Part shown: in pieces, positions 26,165-34,933 of the stretch
Layout of the letters: every line of letters begins with the position of its first letter
How positions within the stretch are numbered: position 1 is the stretch's first letter
Assembly (NCBI GenBank): GCA_041649635.1
Contig: JBAZMV010000003.1
Location: 62,001 to 126,000 of the forward strand
DNA length: 64,000 bases
Direction of reading: 5' to 3'
Source of the DNA: Dehalococcoidia bacterium
GTDB lineage: Bacteria; Chloroflexota; Dehalococcoidia; E44-bin15
Program-made: the position numbers and the translations under genes
Notes under the pieces: model-generated
What the model was told of the DNA's origin: nothing
Seen by the model: only the letters and a program-made list of their open reading frames with translations
Databases searched by the model: none

Positions 26165-27124
26165 ATGAAATCGATTATCGGCAAAATCTTCCTCGTGCTG
26201 GCCCTGCTGGCTATCCCCCTGGCGGCCGCCTGCGGCAATGATGACACCGCAGCCACAGGCGACGTCGTATTCGCTATAACAGACGCCGCCGCCAATATGG
26301 GAGAGGTTACCGCGATGGAGATGACGGTGAACCAGATCAGGGTTCGCGCCGAGGGCGGAGAATGGACCACCGTTTCAAACGAGACGCAGACGTTCGACCT
26401 GCTTCAGCTCCGAGAGATGAATATGGTTCAGCTTATGACACAGGTTCAGCTTCAGGAGCGCAACTACGATATGGTTGAGCTGAACGTCTCTCAGGTCAGG
26501 GTAACCAACGGCAGCGGCACTCATACTGCCATGATGATAAATAACCGCTTGCAGATGGAGTGCATGCTGGAGGTGCAGACGCAAACCATGGCCACCGTCA
26601 ACTTCGACTTCATCGCCGACGAGTCCCTGCATGAGACCGTCGAAGGCCAGTACGTCTTCGCGCCCGTCGTCGCTTTGCAGACGCGGACTCAGGCCCAGGT
26701 GCAGTTAAAGAGTAACAACGAGGTCGATATCAGCGGCGGCACCGTGCGCACGAACGCACAAATCTGCATGAACATCAGTGGACAGATGGGTGTGGGCCTT
26801 AAGATACAGACCAACGCCCAACTGCAAATATCTGCAGGCAAAGTCATCGAAGCCGGAGGAGAAGGCAACGGGCAGGGTAACAGTCAAGCCGGAGGCCAGA
26901 CAACAGCGAGCGGTACCTTAACGGCAGTAGATGCCATAGCCGGAACGATAACCGTACAGATATCGCAAGGACATGATCTGGAGTTGAACGTCACTTCGGA
27001 AACGGAGATAAACATCGGCTCCTTAGTGTCTACCATTGTTGCCCTTGTATCCGAGATAGGCTCGGAGGTAGAGGTGACATACAGCGCATCGACTAATGTA
27101 GCCAGCGAGATCACGGTTCAATAA
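26165..27124 (+). CDS. DUF4382-type lipoprotein
   Basis: A 319-residue exported lipoprotein. A hydrophobic signal (about 7-22) ends in a lipobox LAAAC with C23 as the lipid anchor. Residues about 33-190 match the DUF4382 outline (ITDAAANMGEVTAMEMTV start, then a long strand-rich segment). A Gly/Gln-rich linker (about 236-250) leads to a C-terminal strand-rich region (about 252-319) like DUF5666. AAAGGAGGT precedes the ATG. Function is unknown; it is probably a cell-surface beta-rich protein. A strong terminator follows, so it is a single-gene unit. Confidence 0.75.
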   Translation: MKSIIGKIFLVLALLAIPLAAACGNDDTAATGDVVFAITDAAANMGEVTAMEMTVNQIRVRAEGGEWTTVSNETQTFDLLQLREMNMVQLMTQVQLQERNYDMVELNVSQVRVTNGSGTHTAMMINNRLQMECMLEVQTQTMATVNFDFIADESLHETVEGQYVFAPVVALQTRTQAQVQLKSNNEVDISGGTVRTNAQICMNISGQMGVGLKIQTNAQLQISAGKVIEAGGEGNGQGNSQAGGQTTASGTLTAVDAIAGTITVQISQGHDLELNVTSETEINIGSLVSTIVALVSEIGSEVEVTYSASTNVASEITVQ

Positions 27125-27150
27125 TATTCCGTCTTCACAAATCGAGGTCA

Positions 27151-27185
27151 GGTCGGCCGGTGTCAAAACCGGCCGGCTTTTTTTA
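27151..27185 (+). terminator. intrinsic terminator after the lipoprotein gene
   Basis: GGCCGGT (27155-27161) pairs with ACCGGCC (27168-27174) and is followed by GGC and a run of seven T, a textbook rho-independent terminator. Confidence 0.85.
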
Positions 27186-27224
27186 TTGCTGCAATTATCG
27201 TTGTCGAATTCCAGCGTTATTTCT

Positions 27225-28016
27225 TCACTTTCCCAAGCTGGTTAAATGTCCCTTTGCGATATCAGCAAGCTCCGGATGATCCGCAAACTCTACAACCCGG
27301 CGAAAGTCCGCGATTGCAGCCGGTTTACAGTTCAGTTCCATCAGCAATATCCCGCGTTTGAAGTAAGCTGCCGTATGCCTGGAATTAAGCCTAATCGCCT
27401 TGGTATAGTGCTCGATCGCCTTTTCCTTCTCTCCTTTAGTTTCCATCTCATTAGCGAGAGTGAAACAATCCTGAGCTGCCATCTCATCTACTTTTTGAGA
27501 AAGTGTTGGAGGAGGAGGAAGCGGCGCTGATGTAAACGCTCTAGGAACCGCGCCCGGTGACGGTTTCACTTCTGCCGATGTGCTCGCTTGAGCAGGTGCT
27601 GCCGCCTTTTTTTCGTAGTACTCCCTGGGCGAGAAGGAGGGTGTTGTAGTGGAAGTGCTTGGCGCAACGGCATACTCATATTGTATATTCTTATTAAAAG
27701 CCATTATCGCGAGAAAAATAGGGCTAAGAAAGAAGAGCCCTATCCCAAAAAGCGTACCTCTACCGAAACGAGCGGCCAGCCCAAGATAGATCAAGAATGA
27801 AAATATTATATCGATTATCGGGATAAGCAAAAGTAGAACATACCACCCGCTGTAACCCGCGATTTGACATAGAACAACTGTATTGTATATAGGAATAAGA
27901 GAAGCCCAACCCGGTCTCCCAGCTTTTCTAAAAATGAACCACATGCATACTAGCGTGAACAATCCTAAAATAATACTGATTACATAATAATACATAGGCA
28001 TTTCCGTTTGCGGCAT
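27225..28016 (-). CDS. membrane protein with DUF5684-like domain and C-terminal TPR repeats
   Basis: A 263-residue protein. Three or four hydrophobic segments lie within residues 7-105, with the GRPGWASLIPIYN motif near 32-44 that is typical of DUF5684 small membrane proteins. A low-complexity Ala/Pro/Ser linker (about 118-175) leads to a C-terminal region with two tetratricopeptide-like repeats (about 180-255, including KAIEHYTKAIRLN and HTAAYFKRGILL). AGGAGGT precedes the ATG. Likely an inner-membrane scaffold; partners unknown. Confidence 0.75.
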   Translation of the reverse strand: MPQTEMPMYYYVISIILGLFTLVCMWFIFRKAGRPGWASLIPIYNTVVLCQIAGYSGWYVLLLLIPIIDIIFSFLIYLGLAARFGRGTLFGIGLFFLSPIFLAIMAFNKNIQYEYAVAPSTSTTTPSFSPREYYEKKAAAPAQASTSAEVKPSPGAVPRAFTSAPLPPPPTLSQKVDEMAAQDCFTLANEMETKGEKEKAIEHYTKAIRLNSRHTAAYFKRGILLMELNCKPAAIADFRRVVEFADHPELADIAKGHLTSLGK

Positions 28017-28070
28017 TAGTCAATACCTCCTGACCCAAACTTTAACCGTCATCGACTAATTGTTGAAATA

Positions 28071-28099
28071 TGTTAATACACAATCATCCTACAAGTCAA
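28071..28099 (-). promoter_or_regulatory. predicted promoter of the membrane/TPR gene
   Basis: On the minus strand TTGACT (28094-28099) and TTAACA (28071-28076) are 17 bases apart, about 55 bases before the start codon. The rest of the 199-base gap up to 28215 shows nothing further. Confidence 0.4.
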
Positions 28100-28215
28100 T
28101 CCAATTAGGGTAAACAGCCGGGGAAATATCTCTTCCGTACGCGATCTCCGGAGGCTCGATGTAAATGGAAACCTGAGGTTCACACCGAGACGCAGCGCAT
28201 CAAGTGCTTGAAGGC

Positions 28216-29616
28216 CTATCGTCCGGCGTGGTAATCGATGAACTTGACAATGGCCCGCGCTGCGCTGTAAACCGAGGTGTAGAACGGTACGCCGTGCTGG
28301 ATACACATCTCGCGCGTAACATGCTGGATATCCATAGCCTCCTTGCGCTCCACCATATGCACAGCCACAGCCGTGGGCTTGCCGCACTTCACAAACAGCT
28401 CCATAAACTTGGCGCGCTGGTCGACGCAGTACTGACGGTAGAAACCCTCGTTGGGGAACGGCTCGATATCGGGAGCTATCTGCCAGAGGAATAAATCGTT
28501 CTCAGGCCAGGCGGACAGGGTGTCTACAACGTGCGTCCAATCCATATTGTAGGCGCCGACATCGACGGGATTGCGCAGCATGCTGCCCGCCGTGGGCGCA
28601 GTCTTCCTCAGCTCGTGCACCATCTCATTCGGTATGCGATGCAGGATGAGACCGGCGCGCTCGCAGTCGTCGGCGGAGCGCACGCTGGGCCCTCCGCCTA
28701 TGCCTATTACCACAGTCTTCTTGCCTTTTGGTCGCTTGAAGAACTGGAACGTCGTCAGCAGATCAACTAGCTCTTCGAAATCATCGACGCGGACGGCGCC
28801 CGCCTGCCGGATCATCGCATCCCAGGTCTTATCATCGCCGGCCATGGCGCCCGTGTGTGAGCTGGCCCCGCGTTTACCGGCCTCGGTGTGGCCTTTCTTG
28901 ATGATGAGCACCGGCTTCTTTAACGCGGCCTCGGTGAGCACCTTTCGCAGCCGATTACCGTCCCTCGTCCCTTCGATATATGCCGCGATGATCTCCGTTT
29001 CCGAGTCGTTGCCCAAATATTCCAGCAGGTCGCACTCGTCGACATCGCAGGCGTTGCCGTAGCTCACCATCTTGCTGAAGCGCACGCCGCGGGCGGCCGC
29101 GCCTCGCACCACCAGCAGCGAGTAGCTGCCGCTCTGAGAGATGAATCCCACCTTCCCCGGCTCTACAGGAAAATCGGGGCAGAAGGAGATGCCGGCCTTA
29201 GGCGAGTAAACGCCCATGCAGTTGGGCCCGATGATGCGCACGCCGCTGTTTTTAGCTATGGAAACGATGTCCTGCTGCATATCGCATCGGTCGTCATCGC
29301 CGGTCTCTGCGAAGCCGGCGGTATACAGATGCAGCGTGCTGACGCCCTTGGCGATACACTGCTTAAGCAAGTCCGGTATCAGCGAGGCCTTCACCGCGCT
29401 GATGACATGGTCCAGAGGCCCGGGCACGTCCAGAACGGTCGGGTAGGCCTTCAGCCCGCACACCTCTTCAAAGTTGGGGTTGACGGGGTACACTTTGCCC
29501 TTGTAACCGAAATTCATCAGGTTGTTGAGGAATATGCTCGTGGCGGCGTTATGCACGGCGCCGCTGGCGCCGACAACGGCCACCGCCCTCGGGTTGAACA
29601 TGCGATCTAAAGTCAT
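28216..29616 (-). CDS. CoA-binding NDP-forming acyl-CoA synthetase alpha-type protein, paralog 1
   Basis: A 466-residue protein with the order of ADP-forming acyl-CoA synthetase alpha subunits: CoA-binding Rossmann domain (AVAVVGASG at 11-19), a succinyl-CoA-ligase-like domain (GFISQSGSYS at 157-166) and a third domain. H254 in SSHTGAM is the expected phosphohistidine. The ATP-grasp beta subunit needed for a complete enzyme is absent from the window. The start at 29616 aligns with the paralogs and follows AAAGGCGG. Family members make acyl-CoA and ATP or activate acids; without a partner the reaction is uncertain. Confidence 0.82.
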   Translation of the reverse strand: MTLDRMFNPRAVAVVGASGAVHNAATSIFLNNLMNFGYKGKVYPVNPNFEEVCGLKAYPTVLDVPGPLDHVISAVKASLIPDLLKQCIAKGVSTLHLYTAGFAETGDDDRCDMQQDIVSIAKNSGVRIIGPNCMGVYSPKAGISFCPDFPVEPGKVGFISQSGSYSLLVVRGAAARGVRFSKMVSYGNACDVDECDLLEYLGNDSETEIIAAYIEGTRDGNRLRKVLTEAALKKPVLIIKKGHTEAGKRGASSHTGAMAGDDKTWDAMIRQAGAVRVDDFEELVDLLTTFQFFKRPKGKKTVVIGIGGGPSVRSADDCERAGLILHRIPNEMVHELRKTAPTAGSMLRNPVDVGAYNMDWTHVVDTLSAWPENDLFLWQIAPDIEPFPNEGFYRQYCVDQRAKFMELFVKCGKPTAVAVHMVERKEAMDIQHVTREMCIQHGVPFYTSVYSAARAIVKFIDYHAGR

Positions 29617-29699
29617 CTTAAATCCGCCTTTAGCCCTCTCATAAGAATGCCCCTCCGTCCCGGGAGAGGCGATGCGACGGCCGACGATTGCCGACATCT

Positions 29700-29728
29700 A
29701 TTTTACTTTGGTATGAGGTCGGTGGCAA
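29700..29728 (-). promoter_or_regulatory. predicted promoter of CoA-ligase paralog 1
   Basis: On the minus strand TTGCCA (29723-29728) and TAAAAT (29700-29705) are 17 bases apart. The same pair and spacing recur upstream of paralog 2, within a shared leader of roughly 80 bases, so the promoter was duplicated with the gene. Confidence 0.6.
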
Positions 29729-29749
29729 GGACAAGCGGCAAATTACAAC

Positions 29750-30095
29750 CGTAGGGGCTTGATTCATCAAGCCCGTCATCACATTTAATTGTAGGGACGA
29801 CCGGCTGTTCGCCCTTCCTGTATTGCGCAATCAAGATGAAGGGTTGGTTTTTAACCCACAAAAAAAACGAGAGACGTCCTTCCCGTATGGGAAGGACGTC
29901 TCTACACAATGACCGGAATATCGGATGACAAAATCGTAGGGGCAGGTCTTGTATCTGCCCGCCGTGGGCGACCACAAGGGTCGCCCCTACCAAATAACCA
30001 ACATATTCGCCGAAAACGACGGTTGAAGGTGAAGAACACCTTCAACAACAAATGAAACTCCCCCTTTCGTAAAGGGGGAATGAGGGGGATTTCCT
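29750..30095. repeat. repeat-filled gap between CoA-ligase paralogs 1 and 2
   Basis: At least four R1-type units (GTAGGGGCTT facing AAGCCC; GTAGGGACGA; GTAGGGGCAGG facing CTGCCC and GGGCGACC facing GGTCGCCCCTAC), a perfect 14-base inverted repeat GAGACGTCCTTCCC (29871-29884 with 29889-29902), and an R4 unit (CCCCCTTTCG, 30060-30093). No reading frame is visible in this gap. Confidence 0.75.
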
Positions 30096-30100
30096 CACCG

Positions 30101-31507
30101 CTACGTTCCCCGTCCGGCATGCCAATCGATAAACTTACTGATCGCCCGCGCCGCGCCGTAGACGGAGGTGTAGAACGCAACGTGGTTCTCTACGCACAGC
30201 TCGCGCGTCAGATTCGAGATGTTTTGGGCTTGGGGCCGCTCCGCCATATGCACGATGACGGCAAGTGGTTTTCTCGATTTCAGGAACTCCCCCAGAAACT
30301 TGGCCCTCTGGTCTATGCAGTACTGACGCAGGAAACCGTCCTCGGCGAACGGTTCCATATCTGGCGCTATCTGCCAGAGGAACATGTCGTTCTCAGGCCA
30401 ATTGGCAAGCGTTTCTATAACGGGGGACCAGTTGATGCGATATGTCCCGATGTCGACGGGGTTACGCACCATGCTGCCCGCCACCGGCGCGGTCTTTCTC
30501 AGTTCCGTAACTATGGCATCCGGGATCGGGTGCAGGATCAGGCCTGCCCGCTCGCAATCCTCGGCCGAGCGCACGCCGGGCCCGCCGCCAACACCGAGCA
30601 GTACCGCTTTTTTGCTGTCAGGCAGCGGAAAGAACTGAAACGTTGTAAGCAGGTCGATCATCTCCTCGAAATCCTCGGCCCGGATAGCCCCCGCCTGCCT
30701 GATGGCCGCATCCCAAACCCTGTCGTCTCCGGCCATCGACCCGGTATGCGAACCGGCCCCGCGCCTGGCTGCCTCGGTGCCGCCCTTCTTGATGATGATC
30801 ACAGGCTTCTTCGCCGCCGCTGTGGTGAGAACTCTTCGCAATCGCTGCCCGTCTTTCGTGCCCTCGATATACGCGGCGATAATCTTAGTTTCTGTATCGT
30901 TGCCCAGATATTCGATCAGATCGCACTCGTCGATATCGCCGGCGTTACCATAGCTTACAAGCTTGCTGAAGCGCAGCCCGCGGGTGGCTGCGGCTCGCAC
31001 CCCGAGAAGCGAATAGCTGCCGCTCTGCGAGAGGAACCCTATCGATCCCGGCTCCCTGGGGAAATCGGGACAGAATGTGAGGCCGGAGGAGGGACAGTAG
31101 ATGCCCATGCAATTCGGGCCTAGGATGCGCACGCCACTGCCGCGCGCTGCCTCCACCAGTTTCCACTGTATGTCGCTACGGTCTTCGATGCCGGTCTCGG
31201 CGAAACCGGCCGTGTACAGGTGCAGCGTCTTTACGCCCTTTGCTTTGCAATCTTCGAGCAGTTGAAGAATCATCGTCGCGGGGATGGCGCTTATCACGTG
31301 ATCTACCGGGCCTGGGATATCCCTGACGCTCGGATATGCCTTGAGTCCGCGAACCTCTTTTTCCTTGGGATTGACGGGATAAAGCCTGCCCTTGTAGCCG
31401 AACGCCATGATGCTGTCTAGGAACATATGTGTCGCGGCGTTGTGCGCATCGCTGCTGGCGCCGACCACCGCTATCGAGCGCGGGTTGAACATATAATCGA
31501 ATGTCAT
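30101..31507 (-). CDS. CoA-binding NDP-forming acyl-CoA synthetase alpha-type protein, paralog 2
   Basis: A 468-residue paralog of the preceding gene, with SIAVVGASS near the N-terminus, GFLSQSGSYS in the second domain and SHTGSMAG carrying the presumed phosphohistidine (near residue 254). It is closest to paralog 1 and shares its upstream promoter region. No ATP-grasp subunit is adjacent. Conservation of the histidine suggests that it is still catalytically competent, possibly with a beta subunit encoded elsewhere. Confidence 0.82.
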   Translation of the reverse strand: MTFDYMFNPRSIAVVGASSDAHNAATHMFLDSIMAFGYKGRLYPVNPKEKEVRGLKAYPSVRDIPGPVDHVISAIPATMILQLLEDCKAKGVKTLHLYTAGFAETGIEDRSDIQWKLVEAARGSGVRILGPNCMGIYCPSSGLTFCPDFPREPGSIGFLSQSGSYSLLGVRAAATRGLRFSKLVSYGNAGDIDECDLIEYLGNDTETKIIAAYIEGTKDGQRLRRVLTTAAAKKPVIIIKKGGTEAARRGAGSHTGSMAGDDRVWDAAIRQAGAIRAEDFEEMIDLLTTFQFFPLPDSKKAVLLGVGGGPGVRSAEDCERAGLILHPIPDAIVTELRKTAPVAGSMVRNPVDIGTYRINWSPVIETLANWPENDMFLWQIAPDMEPFAEDGFLRQYCIDQRAKFLGEFLKSRKPLAVIVHMAERPQAQNISNLTRELCVENHVAFYTSVYGAARAISKFIDWHAGRGT

Positions 31508-31539
31508 CTCTACTATCCGATCCCAGCCCCGTCATAAGA

Positions 31540-31862
31540 AAGCCCCTCCCGAGAAGGAGAGGCTAATCTACAGTCAATCATCTCTGATATTTATTTTACA
31601 TTGGCGTGAAGCCGGTGGCAAGGATAGACGACAGATTCCATCCGGAGTTTACCCCGTACGGCGATACGGGTCCGGAATGACGGGCACGAACTCACCCTGG
31701 CCCTCTCTTTAATAAAGAGAGGGTAGCCGCTATAAACGTTAATGAGGGAGTGCAGAGGGTCTTCCCTCTGCCGGGGTTCTAGGGGTGTCCCCTATCTTTT
31801 TTCTAATTCCCCCATGAATGGGGGATACAGGGGGTTGATCAGTGGGCGAATAATTATTCGCC
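31540..31862. repeat. repeat-filled gap between CoA-ligase paralogs 2 and 3
   Basis: Contains a palindrome AGCCCCTCCCGAGAAGGAG (from 31541), CCCTCTCTTT facing AAAGAGAGGG (31701-31722), a long R2 unit (31747-31837: CCCTCTGCCGGGGTTCTAGG, then CCCCCATGAATGGGGG) and an R1 unit reaching the next stop codon. The paralog 2 promoter lies inside at 31593-31621. No reading frame is seen. Confidence 0.7.
31593..31621 (-). promoter_or_regulatory. predicted promoter of CoA-ligase paralog 2
   Basis: Minus-strand TTGCCA (31616-31621) and TAAAAT (31593-31598) with a 17-base spacer, matching the paralog 1 promoter in both hexamers and spacing although the spacer bases differ. Confidence 0.6.
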
Positions 31863-31863
31863 C

Positions 31864-33264
31864 CTACCTCAAACGTTCGTAATACCCGATCATCCTATCT
31901 ACGGCCTTCGCCGCGCGGTAAACCGACGGGTAGAACGGCAAGCCCAGCTCGACACACGCTCTACGGGTTATCTTAAGGACATCGTATGCCACATCGCTCT
32001 CCGATGCGTGGACGCATACCGCGACAGGCTTTTTCACTGCCTTGAAATCCTTGAGCCACTTGGCCCTGCTGTCCAGGCAGAAATGATAGAATTGGTCCTT
32101 ATCGAAAGGCTCGATGTCGGGGGCGATCTGCCAGATGACCAAGTCCGCATTGTCCCATCCGGCGATTAAGTCGATTACAGGCGCCCATTCGAAGTGATAG
32201 CCGCCGATGTCGAATGGGTTGCGCAGCATGCTGCCGGCTACGGGAGAGTACTTTTTCAATTCCTGCCGCAGCTTGTCCGACGCCTCGGGCAGGGTCAGCC
32301 CGGCGCGCTCGGCATCGTCGGCGGCGCGGACGCTGGGCCCGCCGCCGTTGCCCATCACCGCAGCGCGGCGGCCTTTGAGAGGCGGCATAAAGCTGAACGT
32401 AGTCAGCATGTCTACCATATCTTCCGCGTCATCGACGCGTATGACGCCGGCCTGCCGCAACAGGGTATCCCATACTTTATCGTCCCCGGCCAGCGCGCCC
32501 GTGTGCGAACTCGCTCCGCGGCTGCCAGCCTCGGTGCCGCCTTTTTTGATGACGATCACCGGCTTCTTCGACGCAGCCTCAGCCAGAACCCGGCGCAGTC
32601 GCCGCCCGTCCCTCGTGCCCTCGATGTAGGCGCCGATGATTTTCGTCTCTGGATCGGACACCAGGTATTCCAGCAAATCGCACTCGTCGATATCGCTGGC
32701 GTTGCCGTAGCTCACCACCTTGCTGAAGCGCACGCCGCGGGCTCCCGCCCCGCGCACCACCATCAGCGAGTAGCTGCCGCTCTGCGAGATGAAGCTTACG
32801 TTCCCCGGCTCCATAGGGAACGCCGTGGAATACGTTATGCCCTCGGCCGGTATAAAGAGCCCCATGCAGTTGGGCCCCAGTATGCGGACGCCGCTTTCAC
32901 GCACCCGGGCGATGAGTTTTTCCTGAAGGTCGCCTCTCTCCTTCTCATCCGTCTCGGCGAAACCGGCCGTGTAAAGGTGCAGCGTCCTGACGTCCTTGGC
33001 TATGCAGTCATCGAGGAGGCCCGGCGTGGCCGAGGCCGGCACTATCGATATCACATGGTCGACGACGCCAGGGATATCTTTGACCGACGGGTAGCATTTA
33101 AGCCCGGATACCTTTTCAAACTTGGGATTGACGGGGTATACCGGCCCCTTATATTTGAACTGTATCAGTGTATCCAGGAACACCTGCGTGACACCGTTGA
33201 ACGGCCCCTCGCTGGCGCCGACCACAGCTATCGAGCGCGGATGGAATAAGCTATCAAGTGTCAT
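31864..33264 (-). CDS. CoA-binding NDP-forming acyl-CoA synthetase alpha-type protein, paralog 3
   Basis: A 466-residue third paralog, with SIAVVGASE, FISQSGSYSL and SSHTGALAG (presumed phosphohistidine near 254). It is more distant from the other two; its C-terminal third differs most, which is where substrate differences would be expected. AAAGGAG precedes the ATG. Its leader lacks the TTGCCA/TAAAAT promoter of the other copies and has a TATAAT-containing segment instead. Three alpha-type genes in a row without a beta gene is unusual. Confidence 0.82.
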   Translation of the reverse strand: MTLDSLFHPRSIAVVGASEGPFNGVTQVFLDTLIQFKYKGPVYPVNPKFEKVSGLKCYPSVKDIPGVVDHVISIVPASATPGLLDDCIAKDVRTLHLYTAGFAETDEKERGDLQEKLIARVRESGVRILGPNCMGLFIPAEGITYSTAFPMEPGNVSFISQSGSYSLMVVRGAGARGVRFSKVVSYGNASDIDECDLLEYLVSDPETKIIGAYIEGTRDGRRLRRVLAEAASKKPVIVIKKGGTEAGSRGASSHTGALAGDDKVWDTLLRQAGVIRVDDAEDMVDMLTTFSFMPPLKGRRAAVMGNGGGPSVRAADDAERAGLTLPEASDKLRQELKKYSPVAGSMLRNPFDIGGYHFEWAPVIDLIAGWDNADLVIWQIAPDIEPFDKDQFYHFCLDSRAKWLKDFKAVKKPVAVCVHASESDVAYDVLKITRRACVELGLPFYPSVYRAAKAVDRMIGYYERLR

Positions 33265-33340
33265 TTTGCTCCTTTATTAGATCAGTCGGGTAATCGCGAC
33301 ATTATTATAAAGTAAACGACCATTAATCGAAAACGGACTT

Positions 33341-33575
33341 GTAAGGGCGAACCTATGTGTTCGTCTTTGTCATGGATTCCGGTTTTCACCGGAATGACGG
33401 GCACGAACTCACCCTTCCTTCCATGATATTGAGGTATATGGAAGGACTCTCTTTAGTAAAGAGAGGTTAGCTCAACAAGAGGTACAGGAGACAGAGTCTC
33501 CTGACGGGGTTTTAGGGGTGTCCCCTATCTTTTTTCCAATTCCCCCATGATTGGGGGATACAGGGGGTTGATTAA
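33341..33575. repeat. dispersed repeats upstream of the metal regulon
   Basis: An R1 unit (GTAAGGGCGAACC facing GTTCG), TCCGGTTTTCACCGGA, CTCTCTTTAG facing AAAGAGAG, and a long R2 unit (about 33478-33573) nearly the same as the one at 31747-31837. The rest of the gap holds the promoter and operator listed separately. Confidence 0.7.
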
Positions 33576-33598
33576 CCTTGCCCCCAATATATCCCTTA

Positions 33599-33626
33599 TT
33601 GACATTCTTCCGAACTTCCATATAAT
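33599..33626 (+). promoter_or_regulatory. consensus promoter of the metal regulon
   Basis: A perfect TTGACA (33599-33604) and a perfect TATAAT (33621-33626) are 16 bases apart. Initiation is expected near 33633. A Fur-type operator overlaps the initial transcribed region, the usual layout for repression of a strong promoter. Confidence 0.75.
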
Positions 33627-33643
33627 AAATCCATATCGCTAAT

Positions 33644-33658
33644 TGACAACGATTTTCA
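33644..33658 (+). promoter_or_regulatory. Fur/Zur-type operator
   Basis: TGACAAC-G-ATTTTCA is a 7-1-7 inverted repeat matching the Fur-family consensus TGATAAT-n-ATTATCA at 11 of 14 arm positions. It lies just after the predicted transcription start and 28 bases before the regulator gene, consistent with autoregulation and metal-dependent repression of the downstream zinc transporter. Confidence 0.6.
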
Positions 33659-33685
33659 TTTAACGTTCGTGACGGAGAATACGAA

Positions 33686-34117
33686 TTGACGAAAAATCTG
33701 TCAACACTGCTCAGGCAAAAAGGCTACAAGCTAACCCCCCAGCGCCGTGCCGTGATCGACGCCATCGCCAAGAGCAACGCTCACGTCACCCCGGCCGAGC
33801 TCTACGAGCGGGCGCACAGCGAACACGCCGGCGTAGGGCTGGTCACCGTGTATCGCACGCTCAAGCTGCTCTCAAGTATGGGCCTCATCTGCGAGATGCA
33901 CGGCGAGGGACACTCCCGCAGCTACCTGCTTCGGAGGCCTATGGAGCATCACCATCACCTTGTATGTTCGGGATGCGGCTTCGTCGTGGATTTCGCCAGC
34001 TGCGCGCTTAACGACCTGGAGCAGCATCTTATCGACAGCACCGGATTCGTCGTGGATGATCACGTCCTTGAGTTTCACGGGCGCTGCCCCGAATGCCAGA
34101 AAGCGGAACAAGGTTAA
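33686..34117 (+). CDS. Fur-family metalloregulator, probably Zur-like
   Basis: A 143-residue Fur-superfamily repressor. An N-terminal winged helix (LTPQRRAVIDAIA; GLVTVYRTLKLL) is followed by a dimerisation domain with the EHHHHLVC metal segment (88-94) and structural zinc cysteines C94, C97, C134 and C137. It starts with TTG after CGGAGA. It heads a cluster that ends in znuABC and has an operator in its own leader, so zinc sensing is the best guess; iron or peroxide sensing cannot be excluded by sequence alone. Confidence 0.88.
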   Translation: MTKNLSTLLRQKGYKLTPQRRAVIDAIAKSNAHVTPAELYERAHSEHAGVGLVTVYRTLKLLSSMGLICEMHGEGHSRSYLLRRPMEHHHHLVCSGCGFVVDFASCALNDLEQHLIDSTGFVVDDHVLEFHGRCPECQKAEQG

Positions 34118-34120
34118 GAC

Positions 34121-34933
34121 ATGGGCATAGCATTCAGCATCGGCTCTCTGGACATACGCTGGTACGGCATCCTGATGGTTATCGGGATACTATCCGCTCT
34201 TCTACTGTCACGCGTGGAGGCCAAAAGGCGCGGCGAGAATCCGGATCACCTGTTCACGGGCATGCTGCTGGTCGTTCCGCTGGGATTTATCGGCGCCCGT
34301 GCCTATCACGTCATCGACCAGTGGAGCTATTACAGCCAGAACCCGGGCGAGATCATCGGGGGCGCCGGCCTGGGCATCTTCGGCGCGGTCATCGGCGGTG
34401 CTATCGCTGGAATCATCTATACGAAGTGGCGAAAGCTGAACACTCTGCGCTGGTTCGACATCTGCGCCCCGGGCCTGATACTGGCGCAGGCTATCGGCAG
34501 ATGGGGAAATTATTTCAATCAGGAGGTCTACGGCAAACCAAGCGACCTGCCCTGGGCGATTTTCATCAATCCCGAGAACCGTATCGCCGGATACTCCTCA
34601 TACGAGCATTACCACCCGCTGTTCTTCTACGAATCCATGCTGAACCTCATCGGCTGCGTCATGCTGCTCGTCATCGGCAGGCGCTATAAGGACCGTCTGC
34701 TCGACGGCGAGATTTTCATTATATACGTCATTTACTATTCGACGATTCGTTTCAGCCTGGAGTGGCTGCGCATAGAGTACTGGACAATAGCGGGTTTCCC
34801 CACCGCCTGCTGGGTGAGCCTCATTGCAATCATAGTGTCGATATCGATCATTGTATTCAGGCGGCGACGTTTGCGAAGGCTCAAGACTGAACCAGCCGTT
34901 ACTCAAGAAGGGTCTGATAAGGAGGCGGAATGA
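34121..34933 (+). CDS. lgt: prolipoprotein diacylglyceryl transferase
   Basis: A 270-residue polytopic membrane enzyme that transfers diacylglycerol from phosphatidylglycerol to the lipobox cysteine of exported lipoproteins. The Lgt signature GRWGNYFNQEVYG starts at 126 and the conserved RAYHVI segment is at 60-65. At least six hydrophobic segments are visible. It starts three bases after the fur stop and overlaps the next gene at ATGATG. Lipoproteins encoded here (the ZnuA-like, protease and DUF4382 proteins) are likely substrates. Confidence 0.93.
   Translation: MGIAFSIGSLDIRWYGILMVIGILSALLLSRVEAKRRGENPDHLFTGMLLVVPLGFIGARAYHVIDQWSYYSQNPGEIIGGAGLGIFGAVIGGAIAGIIYTKWRKLNTLRWFDICAPGLILAQAIGRWGNYFNQEVYGKPSDLPWAIFINPENRIAGYSSYEHYHPLFFYESMLNLIGCVMLLVIGRRYKDRLLDGEIFIIYVIYYSTIRFSLEWLRIEYWTIAGFPTACWVSLIAIIVSISIIVFRRRRLRRLKTEPAVTQEGSDKEAE

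Noticed and set aside
29750..30095. CRISPR-like array
   Set aside because: Repeats are palindromic, unequal in length and unevenly spaced. They recur singly across the window, there are no unique spacers of constant size and no cas genes.
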